DNA of 64,000 nucleotides from Candidatus Avelusimicrobium cornigerorum. Lineage in GTDB: Bacteria > Elusimicrobiota > Elusimicrobia > Elusimicrobiales > Elusimicrobiaceae. The notes beneath the pieces were generated by a model that was not told where the DNA came from, made no database searches, and was given only the letters and a program-made list of their open reading frames with translations. Positions 33,531 through 40,583 of this stretch are shown here, one piece after another; the stretch's first letter is position 1; the number at the start of each line of letters is the position of its first letter. A program made the translations under genes and the position numbers. The stretch covers positions 62,001-126,000 of the forward strand of contig DBXW01000005.1 in the NCBI GenBank assembly GCA_002309715.1. Reading direction: 5' to 3'.

Positions 33531-34685
33531 TTATTTTTTGCGTAACTGCCGCACGATTTCATCCAGTGCGGCAGTTAATTTTTTATATTCTTCCACTCCG
33601 TTTATATCTACAAACGGAAAGCACGCCACGCGTAACGTATTGGCGGGGGCATAGGGGTGGCTTTTCAGACCGTCTTGTAAATTAGCCAGACCTGTTTCGG
33701 CCAATGCCGTATTGATAGCGGCCGGGGTTAGTTGCGGATCGGTCAGTGCCAGCGTAAGTGTGGTGTACGAGCGGAAATTTTCTTCTTTCACAAAAGGTTT
33801 AATGAAATCGGTTTTTTGCGCCCAATCTACAAGCCACGCGGCGTGTCGGCGGCATAAAGTGTCCATTGCGGGTAGTCCCCCGTGCGCGTTCATCCAGGAA
33901 GCGGCCTGATAGCAAAGCCAAATAGCGGTAGTGTTGGGGGTATTAACTGTTTGAAAATTCTCGGCGTATTTGACGGCTAAAGATAAATCTAAAAAGAAGG
34001 GGATAGCGCGGCGCCCGGCGTTTTGCGTTAGGCGCGCTTTAGCACGCGGACTTAAAATAAGCACGCACGTTCCACCCATGGCCCCAAAGCATTTTTGCAA
34101 CGAGAACAACATTACATCAAATTGGTTTTCCGGCAAGATTCTGCCGCCCGCGCAAGAAGTGGCATCCCAGGCTACTAAAGTGTCGGGGCCGCGTTTTTGC
34201 CAAACACGGGATAGATATTCGTTGGGAATTTGTACTCCGGTAGACGTTTCGTTGGGGGTTAATACAAGCAGACTCGCGTTGTAATCCGGCTCATCAACCG
34301 GGAAAAGTTCCCCCGGTTTAGTAAAACGTACGGTATTTTTTACGCCGGACAAACGGCTTGCCATCGTGCGCGCCCAACGGTTGGAAAACTCCCCAAACGC
34401 CAAGCCTGAAAGCGAATCTTGGGTTAAGTTCCAAAGTACCGAGTCCATGGCCGCATTGGCTCCGCCCGGGAAGAAACAAAGCGAATAATCTGGGGGCAAG
34501 TGTAAAAGATGACGCAGTTCTTGGGTGGCATTTGCATAAATTTCGCGTACGATATCTGCCGCGCGGTGGCTGCGTTCAAAAAGTGTTTTGTCCAGCGGCA
34601 TTTGCCGAAATGCCGGATGTGCTTGCCCGGGGCCGCAGGCAAACGTGCTGGTAGGAAGAAGAGAAGTATCTAAAATCGGTTTCAT
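33531..34685 (-). CDS. serC: Class V aminotransferase, probable phosphoserine aminotransferase
   Basis: A 384-residue PLP enzyme. FACGPGQAHPAF at the N-terminus and ERSHRAADIVREIY match the phosphoserine aminotransferase group; NETSTGVQIP, DATSCAGG and SLQKCFGAMGG (PLP Lys) are conserved. SerC makes phosphoserine from 3-phosphohydroxypyruvate with glutamate. The sequence is nearer the divergent SerC type found in archaea and actinobacteria than E. coli SerC, so the substrate is moderately sure. No serA or serB gene is adjacent. It converges on era. Confidence 0.8.
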   Translation of the reverse strand: MKPILDTSLLPTSTFACGPGQAHPAFRQMPLDKTLFERSHRAADIVREIYANATQELRHLLHLPPDYSLCFFPGGANAAMDSVLWNLTQDSLSGLAFGEFSNRWARTMASRLSGVKNTVRFTKPGELFPVDEPDYNASLLVLTPNETSTGVQIPNEYLSRVWQKRGPDTLVAWDATSCAGGRILPENQFDVMLFSLQKCFGAMGGTCVLILSPRAKARLTQNAGRRAIPFFLDLSLAVKYAENFQTVNTPNTTAIWLCYQAASWMNAHGGLPAMDTLCRRHAAWLVDWAQKTDFIKPFVKEENFRSYTTLTLALTDPQLTPAAINTALAETGLANLQDGLKSHPYAPANTLRVACFPFVDINGVEEYKKLTAALDEIVRQLRKK

Positions 34686-34777
34686 ACTTTATAGGTTATT
34701 GTATCATTTTCTTTTTTGCCCGGCCTCTTGACTTACGGCTTTGGCTTTGATAGATTTGTCTTAATAAGGAGATTATT

Positions 34778-35590
34778 ATGAAAACGCGAACTGTAAAGTT
34801 TTTAGGGGTGCTCACGCTTGTATTGGCGGGGATAAGTGTATATTTATTTGCCCAAAATGCCGGGAATGCGAGTGCGCCGTCAGGAAAAGAAGCCGCAAAA
34901 GAGAAAGCGCGGGCCCTGATGGAAGAAATCCGCTCGTTGGAAAATAGATATTGTGCAAGTGCAGAAGATGAAGAATATTTTGATTGCCGAGATTGCATAT
35001 ATATTTGGGCGCGTTCGTATGAAGCGTATGACGAAAACACGAAGGCTCAAAAAATTGAACGCCACATTGAGAAAATGCAACGGGAAAATCGTTCCTTTTC
35101 AGATCAATTATTATTACTCAAACGATGGTTGCTATGGCCACAGAGTATCCCGATAGAAGAGAGTTTTCCGATCAAAATGCAGCAGCCCGAAAGGAAGGAT
35201 ATTATATTAAGGAATTTGGAACGACGCCAATGGAAGCGCGCGCTTGTCCAGCAGGGCGAATATAATATCCCGGCACTAAATAGTTTTTTGTTGGAAGGTA
35301 AACTCACGGCCGATGGTTGTGTGGATGTTTTAAAAGAGTTGTATAATGAGGCGTCCCATGAACCGAAGAAATTTGCCGAAATAGACGAAATTTATCAACG
35401 GTCCAAATTAGAGTTGTTACAGGAAATGGCCAAAGAAATAAACAAACAGATTCGCGGCGTAAAAATAGCGGATATAAGTATTAGCGCAGGGTTTACGGTA
35501 GTAACCTATCGGGGACAGGAGCCCGTTAGAGATCCCGGTGCTTTTAACATTATGCAGCAATGTGGGCGTATCCTGGAATTAGGTAGGTAA
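34778..35590 (+). CDS. Exported helical protein of unknown function
   Basis: A 270-residue protein with a signal peptide or anchor at residues ~7-26 (cleavage near FA|QNAG) and AAGGAG before the ATG. The body is helical and charged, with a Cys-rich patch at ~59-75 (RYCASAEDEEYFDCRDCIY). The C-terminal ~60 residues look more compact (KIADISISAGFTVVTYRG). No family recognised. Monocistronic, ending in a strong terminator. Confidence 0.7.
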   Translation: MKTRTVKFLGVLTLVLAGISVYLFAQNAGNASAPSGKEAAKEKARALMEEIRSLENRYCASAEDEEYFDCRDCIYIWARSYEAYDENTKAQKIERHIEKMQRENRSFSDQLLLLKRWLLWPQSIPIEESFPIKMQQPERKDIILRNLERRQWKRALVQQGEYNIPALNSFLLEGKLTADGCVDVLKELYNEASHEPKKFAEIDEIYQRSKLELLQEMAKEINKQIRGVKIADISISAGFTVVTYRGQEPVRDPGAFNIMQQCGRILELGR

Positions 35591-35610
35591 TTAGCCCGGA
35601 TAAATTTTTA

Positions 35611-35644
35611 ATATCCCCCCGGTAAAAGCGGGGGGATATTTTTA
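35611..35644 (+). terminator. Terminator after the 34778-35590 gene
   Basis: Stem ATATCCCCCC / GGGGGGATAT and a T tract. Confidence 0.92.
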
Positions 35645-35666
35645 TCTTTTTTGCTTGGGTTAATTT

Positions 35667-35674
35667 GCTAAAAT
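35667..35674 (+). promoter_or_regulatory. Extended -10 promoter of the trypsin-like gene
   Basis: The TTTGCTAAAAT block has TAAAAT at 35669-35674, giving a leader of about 25 bases before ATG 35706. Confidence 0.5.
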
Positions 35675-35705
35675 ACTAAAGAAGTTTTACTTATTATTGC
35701 CCAAT

Positions 35706-36701
35706 ATGCGTATAGGTTTTTTTCTCTTTTTATTCTTGTGTTTTACACTTCCCTTGCAAGCGCAGGTGGGGGTAATCAGCGTTTCAGATGAAAACAAACA
35801 TGCGGTAAAAGAAGATTTTACCCATACGTTTGAATATTTCGTATTACCGGTCCAAAAAGGGAACACAGAGGTGGGAAAATGCCAAGCCACACGTATCGGC
35901 CGCCGATGGTTTGTGACGGCTGCCCATTGTTTGGCGGATGTATGTGATAAAGGGTGTCGCATCCAACTGGATTTGTTGGAGCAACCCGTTTCCGCCTTGG
36001 CTGAAGTGACACATACTCCCGAGCATCCTGCCGTTTTTTTGCACCCGGATTTTAATAAAGGTGTATTTGTTAAAGGTGATATGGCGCTTATTCGGTTAGA
36101 TTTGGATAAAGCCCCCCTGACGTATTACAAACGCGGTAAAAAATACAAACGCATTTTGATTACGCAAAAAGAGGCGGAACAATTTTTTGCTAAAACTCCT
36201 GCGGCCCGTAGTGCTTTGTATAAAATTAAAAGCCCGGTTTTTCCGCCGTTGATGGTTTTTGATAATAAGGCTAATTATCTGTTTAAAGGTAAAATTTCCG
36301 TCATCTCTATTTTTGACGGGGTTCGGTTAATTAAGCCTGATCCTTATCCGGTACATTATGTAAAAAAACTAGAGTATGCATATACCAACAATTTCGGCGT
36401 ACGGAAAGGGATGAGTGGTTCGGGAGTAATGAGTAATACCGGCGAATTTATAGGTATTATCTCCGGGATTTTTCAGCGGTCGGCTTTGAGTGAAGAAAAA
36501 GCAAAGTATGAACTCAAAAATGAGTGGTTTATGTTTTTTGTTTTTAACAATTCTGCGGTGGAATTTATGAAGGATGTAATGGGAAGTGACTTTTACAAAC
36601 TGGAATTAAAAGAGGCTTATCCGGTCTATGTAAAAAAATCGCGCCGTAATTATACGCAAATTATCAACCGCGTTTTAAATACCCAACAAAAACCTGCTTA
36701 A
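35706..36701 (+). CDS. Exported trypsin-like (S1) serine protease
   Basis: A 331-residue protease from ATG 35706 (a TTG nine bases upstream is in frame; neither has a ribosome site). The signal peptide ends near QA|QVGV. The triad is visible: His74 in FVTAAHC, Asp125 in GDMALIRLD and Ser238 in GMSGSGV. Cys in TAAHC and nearby DVCDKGC suggest disulfides. The insertion between Asp and Ser is long. Secreted or periplasmic; substrate unknown. It is distinct from the DegP-like protease at 6071. Confidence 0.88.
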   Translation: MRIGFFLFLFLCFTLPLQAQVGVISVSDENKHAVKEDFTHTFEYFVLPVQKGNTEVGKCQATRIGRRWFVTAAHCLADVCDKGCRIQLDLLEQPVSALAEVTHTPEHPAVFLHPDFNKGVFVKGDMALIRLDLDKAPLTYYKRGKKYKRILITQKEAEQFFAKTPAARSALYKIKSPVFPPLMVFDNKANYLFKGKISVISIFDGVRLIKPDPYPVHYVKKLEYAYTNNFGVRKGMSGSGVMSNTGEFIGIISGIFQRSALSEEKAKYELKNEWFMFFVFNNSAVEFMKDVMGSDFYKLELKEAYPVYVKKSRRNYTQIINRVLNTQQKPA

Positions 36702-36729
36702 AAACGCCGCGTTGTCGCGGCGTTTTTTT
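36701..36729. terminator. Terminator between the S1 protease and obg
   Basis: Stem AAAACGCCGCG / CGCGGCGTTTT with a four-base loop and a T tract on the plus side; A-rich on the other side, so it may serve both converging genes. Confidence 0.88.
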
Positions 36730-36741
36730 ATCAATATATTG

Positions 36742-38124
36742 TCACGCTTGTTCTTTGCCTTGTCTTCGGGCCTTGCGTTTGGCCAAACGCTCGGCCTTGG
36801 TGGCGCGGCGTTTGTAGCCGGCATGCTCGGGTTGGGTGGGGGCTTCTTCATCCAAATCACCGTTCCACTCAAACTCACGCCCGCCCACGATCAGCGTGTC
36901 GCCGTCTTGCACGCCTTGTTTGTTAAGCGCTTTTTCTAATCCGATTTTTTTAAAGATACCGCGCAAACGCGTAACGGCTTCGGGCTGGGCAAAATTTGTC
37001 ATGGCGATAAATTCTTCTATCTTTTTGCCCTTAATGTAAATGATATCGTCCTCGCCGCGTTCGATGGTAAAGATCGGCTCTACTTTATGCACGGCAGCCT
37101 TTTTTTCTTCGGGCACTATAATTTCCACCGGGGTTGCCGCCAAAATTTTGACAATTTCGTCTAGTACCGCTTGCACCCCTTCGCCCGTGGCGGCGGACAT
37201 TAAAAAGACTTTCTGTTTTTTGCATTTCTTTTTTAAGGTTTCGTACGTCTTTTTTGCCGCCGGCAAGTCCATTTTGTTGACCGCAATAATGCGCGGCTTT
37301 TGGAATAGTTTTTTGTCAAACGCTTTTAATTCTTTCTCAATAACTTTGATAGATTCTTCCGCACTCATACCGTCAAATCCGTCGGGGTCCACAATATGGA
37401 GTAGCACGCGCGTGCGTTCAATGTGCTTTAAAAATTGATGTCCGAGACCTTTGCCTTCGCTGGCACCCTCAATAATACCGGGGATATCGGCGGTAGCGAA
37501 ACTGATACCTTTGTGTAACGTAACGCCCAAATTCGGGTTTAAGGTGGTAAAAGGATAATCGGCAATGCGCGGACGCGCGGCAGAAATGCGGCTTAAAAAA
37601 GTGCTTTTGCCCGCGTTAGGGAAACCGACAAGTCCTAAATCGGCAAGCACTTTTAATTCTAAAATTAACGTGGCTTCCTCGCCGGGTTGTCCGTTTTCGG
37701 CGATATGTGGAGCCGTGTTGTTTCTCGTCTTAAACGATTGGTTGCCGCGTCCGCCCATACCGCCTTTGGCGGCTACAAATTGTTGACCGGGTTTTGTTAA
37801 ATCAACTAAAATTTCGCCGTCTTGTCGCACGATCGTTCCGCACGGCACGCGTACAATGCGGTCTTCTCCGGCGCGGCCGGTTTTATTGTAGGTGCCGCCC
37901 TTTTCGCCGTTTTGCGCTTCAATGTGCGGGTTGTAGGCAAGTTCCAAAAGGGTGGTTAAATTGGGGTCGGCCTGCAAAATAATATCGCCGCCTTTGCCGC
38001 CACAACCGCCGTTGGGACCGCCGAATTCAATAAATTTTTCGCGGCGGAAAGACAAACAGCCGTCGCCGCCTTTCCCGGCGGTAATGTAAATTTTAACACG
38101 GTCTAAAAAACTGCCTGATTGCAT
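36742..38124 (-). CDS. obg: GTPase Obg/CgtA
   Basis: A 460-residue Obg GTPase acting in 50S assembly and stress signalling. The Gly-rich Obg fold is at residues ~1-158 (GGPNGGCGGKGGDI), then the G domain with GFPNAGKS, DIPGIIEGAS and NKMD, a C-terminal OCT domain at ~345-425, and a basic tail rich in Arg, Lys and Ala. AGGAA lies before ATG 38124. Downstream of rpmA and rplU as in many bacteria, though a terminator at 38162 separates them. Confidence 0.96.
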   Translation of the reverse strand: MQSGSFLDRVKIYITAGKGGDGCLSFRREKFIEFGGPNGGCGGKGGDIILQADPNLTTLLELAYNPHIEAQNGEKGGTYNKTGRAGEDRIVRVPCGTIVRQDGEILVDLTKPGQQFVAAKGGMGGRGNQSFKTRNNTAPHIAENGQPGEEATLILELKVLADLGLVGFPNAGKSTFLSRISAARPRIADYPFTTLNPNLGVTLHKGISFATADIPGIIEGASEGKGLGHQFLKHIERTRVLLHIVDPDGFDGMSAEESIKVIEKELKAFDKKLFQKPRIIAVNKMDLPAAKKTYETLKKKCKKQKVFLMSAATGEGVQAVLDEIVKILAATPVEIIVPEEKKAAVHKVEPIFTIERGEDDIIYIKGKKIEEFIAMTNFAQPEAVTRLRGIFKKIGLEKALNKQGVQDGDTLIVGGREFEWNGDLDEEAPTQPEHAGYKRRATKAERLAKRKARRQGKEQA

Positions 38125-38161
38125 AATTCCTCGCTCGTGGCGTGGCCTACATTTCCAAAAT

Positions 38162-38194
38162 AAAAAAGCGGCAGGATAGTCCTGCCGCTTTTTG
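38162..38194 (-). terminator. Terminator of rplU-rpmA
   Basis: Stem AAAGCGGCAGGA / TCCTGCCGCTTT with a three-base loop, flanked by A and T tracts. Confidence 0.9.
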
Positions 38195-38205
38195 TGGCCA
38201 AAAGA

Positions 38206-38580
38206 TTATTTGTCCGCTTTATTAGCAGCCGGTTTGGCCGCTTTTTTAGCTGGCGCCTTTTTGGCAGCGGCTTTGGGGGCCGCGGCTTTTTTAGCAGGCG
38301 CTTTTTTGGCGTTGTTCGTTTCCGCAACTTTGGGGTACACGGAAATTTGTTGTTTGCCTCTGCGGACCCATTCAAAGGTCACAATGCCGCTGACGCGGGC
38401 AAAGAGGCTGTCGTCACTGCTGCGGGTAACGTTGGTACCGGGCAAGAATTTGGTACCGCGTTGGCGCACAATGATTTCCCCAGCGTTTACAAACTGGGAG
38501 CCGTAACGTTTAATACCTAAACGTTGGCCGTGGCTGTCTCTTCCGTTAGAGGAAGAACCTTGAGCTTTTGTATGTGCCAT
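38206..38580 (-). CDS. rpmA: 50S ribosomal protein L27 with Ala/Lys/Pro-rich tail
   Basis: A 124-residue L27. The core is standard: MAHTKAQGSSSNGRDS at the N-terminus that reaches the peptidyl transferase centre, then RLGIKRYGSQFVNAGEIIVR and GTKFLPGTNV. The family ends near residue 85; here a 39-residue tail of Lys, Ala and Pro repeats (AKKAPAKKAAAPKAAAKK and similar) follows, like a histone H1 tail. It is co-directional with and 15 bases after rplU. Confidence 0.96.
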   Translation of the reverse strand: MAHTKAQGSSSNGRDSHGQRLGIKRYGSQFVNAGEIIVRQRGTKFLPGTNVTRSSDDSLFARVSGIVTFEWVRRGKQQISVYPKVAETNNAKKAPAKKAAAPKAAAKKAPAKKAAKPAANKADK

Positions 38581-38595
38581 TGTTTATCTCCCAAT

Positions 38596-38904
38596 TTATA
38601 ACTGGATATCCGTGATTTTAATTTGCGTTAAGTATTGTCTGTGCCCTTGGGTACGTTCGTATCCTTTTTTCGGGCGACGTTTATAGACAATCACTTTTTG
38701 ACCTCTCAAATGTTTGACCACTTGAGCGGTGACCTTGGCCGCAGTAGCGGCTTTGGTATCTGCTGAGGTACCTTCTTCGTTGGCGGCCCAGAGAACTTTA
38801 AGTTCTACTTTATCGCCGACCTTCGCTTCCAGTTTTTCAACCTGCAGATCTTGACCGGGTTTTACCCAGTACTGTTTTCCACCAGTTTCAATAATTGCGT
38901 ACAT
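38596..38904 (-). CDS. rplU: 50S ribosomal protein L21
   Basis: A 102-residue L21, binding 23S rRNA. MYAIIETGGKQYWVKPGQ at the N-terminus and KRRPKKGYERTQGHRQ near the C-terminus are the family hallmarks. It leads the rplU-rpmA operon from an extended -10 promoter. The 5' leader is short and begins with a stem-loop (38915-38946), a plausible site of autogenous control. Confidence 0.97.
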   Translation of the reverse strand: MYAIIETGGKQYWVKPGQDLQVEKLEAKVGDKVELKVLWAANEEGTSADTKAATAAKVTAQVVKHLRGQKVIVYKRRPKKGYERTQGHRQYLTQIKITDIQL

Positions 38905-38914
38905 AAGTTTTTCC

Positions 38915-38946
38915 AGCGATTTCCCCTGTATGGGGGAAATTTCGCT
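38915..38946 (-). promoter_or_regulatory. rplU leader stem-loop at the transcript 5' end
   Basis: On the minus strand AGCGAAATTTCCCC pairs with GGGGAAATCGCT around a short loop. The expected start site from TATAAT at 38953-38958 falls at the foot of the stem. Confidence 0.6.
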
Positions 38947-38952
38947 ACTATA

Positions 38953-38961
38953 ATTATAGCA
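38953..38961 (-). promoter_or_regulatory. Extended -10 promoter of rplU-rpmA
   Basis: TGCTATAAT on the minus strand; no clear -35. Confidence 0.65.
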
Positions 38962-39046
38962 TAAAAGGAAGGGAAAAAGATATCAGTGGGCACAAAACGC
39001 GAAAATTTAATAAAATATAAATAACTCGTTTAGGAACCTTATCCCC

Positions 39047-40144
39047 ATGAAAGAAGATTATTACCAAGTTTTAGGTATTGAACGCACGGCCACGGAAGTG
39101 GAAATAAAATCCGCGTTTCGCCGACAAGCCATGAAGTATCACCCGGACAGAAACCCCGGCAATAAGGAAGCCGAAGAACAATTTAAAAAAGTAAATGAGG
39201 CTTTTTCCGTATTGTCTGATCCGCAAAAGAAACAAATGTATGACCAGTACGGCCACGAAGGCATTAACGGCGCGGGCGGTTTTGGCGGGTTTAACGCCAA
39301 CGGTTTTGGTGATATCAACGATATTTTCGGCTCCATGTTTGGCGATATTTTTGGCGGTGGTTTTGGCCGCCGGGGCGGTAAACCGCGTGCCCAACGTGGC
39401 GAAGACCTTAAATTAGATGTTACCCTTACCTTAGAAGAAGCATTTTCCGGTAAAGAAGTCCCCGTGGAGTATACGCGTTTGGATAATTGTTCCGAGTGCG
39501 ATGGAACGGGCGCGGCACCCGGTAGTGCGCGCAAAACGTGCCGTTCGTGTGGCGGAACGGGCACAGTAACCTATTCGCAAGGATTTTTCAGCATGCGCCA
39601 GGTTTGCCCCGATTGCGGTGGCAAAGGAACAGTGGTGGAAAAACCGTGTAGCGCTTGCCGCGGGAGTGGCACTAAACGCGTTAAGGAAAAAATTACTGTT
39701 AAAATCCCTTCCGGCGCACGTACGGGAGTGTCGTTGCGTGTGTCTAACGGGGGGGATATCGGCACCAATGGGGGCGGTTTCGGCGATTTATATGTGGATG
39801 TGCACGTCAAGGAACATAAGATTTTTCGCCGCGAAGGGGATGATTTGGTGTTAGACGTGCAAATTACCTATCCGCAAGCGGTGCTGGGCGGCAGTATTAA
39901 AGTGCCGACTATTGAAGGGAAAGAAATTGAACTTGAAATTCCCAAAGGCACACAATTTGGAGAAGTGCTCAAAATGCAAGGTAACGGAATGCCTAAACTG
40001 GGCAAAAAGGGATTTGGAGATTTGCTGGTTAATATAAAAATTGAAGTCCCCAAAAAAACTACTTCCCGTCAAAAAGAGTTATTGGAAGAGTTGGCCAAAG
40101 AAACGGGCGGTAAAAAAAGTTTTTTTAAAGAAATTTTCTCGTAG
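39047..40144 (+). CDS. dnaJ: Chaperone protein DnaJ
   Basis: A 365-residue type I J-protein, cochaperone of DnaK. J domain at ~1-70 with YHPDRNPG (HPD), a Gly/Phe-rich linker (GGFGGFNANGFGDIN), four zinc-finger CxxCxGxG repeats (CSECDGTG, CRSCGGTG, CPDCGGKG, CSACRGSG), and the C-terminal substrate domains. Length is typical. No dnaK or grpE is adjacent. The leader contains TAGGAACC about ten bases before ATG. Confidence 0.97.
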   Translation: MKEDYYQVLGIERTATEVEIKSAFRRQAMKYHPDRNPGNKEAEEQFKKVNEAFSVLSDPQKKQMYDQYGHEGINGAGGFGGFNANGFGDINDIFGSMFGDIFGGGFGRRGGKPRAQRGEDLKLDVTLTLEEAFSGKEVPVEYTRLDNCSECDGTGAAPGSARKTCRSCGGTGTVTYSQGFFSMRQVCPDCGGKGTVVEKPCSACRGSGTKRVKEKITVKIPSGARTGVSLRVSNGGDIGTNGGGFGDLYVDVHVKEHKIFRREGDDLVLDVQITYPQAVLGGSIKVPTIEGKEIELEIPKGTQFGEVLKMQGNGMPKLGKKGFGDLLVNIKIEVPKKTTSRQKELLEELAKETGGKKSFFKEIFS

Positions 40145-40165
40145 CCGATTGGTGATGGGCACGTG

Positions 40166-40390
40166 ATGGAACAATATCTTAAAGTTAAAGTGCACGCGGG
40201 CGAAAAACACAATAAAATTGTGGAAAAATCGGCCGATACCTATGAAATATGGGTAAAAGCCCCGGCCGAACAAGGCCGCGCTAATGAAGCGGTGCGTGCC
40301 GTGTTAGCCGAACACTTACATATTCCCACTACGAAACTTTCCTTAATTAAAGGGGCTACAAGCCCGGCCAAAATCTTCCTGAAAAGATAA
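40166..40390 (+). CDS. DUF167 / YggU-family protein
   Basis: A 74-residue DUF167 protein: LKVKVHAGEKHNKIVE, then IWVKAPAEQGRANEAV and LSLIKGATSPAKIFL, all family-typical. ATG 40166 is preferred; a GTG lies one codon upstream and is equally in frame. It follows dnaJ by about 20 bases, so is probably co-transcribed. Structure is known in homologues, function is not. Confidence 0.88.
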   Translation: MEQYLKVKVHAGEKHNKIVEKSADTYEIWVKAPAEQGRANEAVRAVLAEHLHIPTTKLSLIKGATSPAKIFLKR

Positions 40391-40536
40391 TTCCCGCGGA
40401 GGTGTTTTTCATCTCTTTAACATAAAGAATTGGAGAAACGGCTGAGAGTGCCGGCTATTCTTTCTGCTTTGATGCGGCTAAATCGGTGTTAGCGTATTAA
40501 GGGGCAAGATGGGTATAATTTATACGTATCGTAAGT
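40391..40536 (+). other. Intergenic stretch with candidate structured RNA
   Basis: No ORF. AAAGAAT (40424-40430) pairs with ATTCTTT (40457-40463), enclosing CGGC / GCCG around loop TGAGAGT; a second hairpin GCTAA / TTAGC (40477-40493) follows, then the terminator at 40537. The CTGAGAG loop recalls thiamine-riboswitch sequence but the rest of that consensus is not found. Confidence 0.35.
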
Positions 40537-40569
40537 AAAAAGGCCTCCGGGTTTAACCGGAGGCCTTTT
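40537..40569. terminator. Bidirectional terminator between the dnaJ unit and pnp
   Basis: Stem AAAAAGGCCTCCGG / CCGGAGGCCTTTT with a short loop. Confidence 0.92.
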
Positions 40570-40583
40570 GTGGTAATGCGAAA

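Noticed and set aside
38206..38325. L27 tail as a frameshift artefact
   Set aside because: The tail is in frame, has coherent Lys/Ala/Pro composition and ends just before a strong terminator, so it is probably real.
40424..40510. Possible thiamine (TPP) riboswitch
   Set aside because: Only the CTGAGA-like segment fits; the second conserved half (ACCTGAT and CAGCGnAGGGA) is not there, and no thiamine gene follows.
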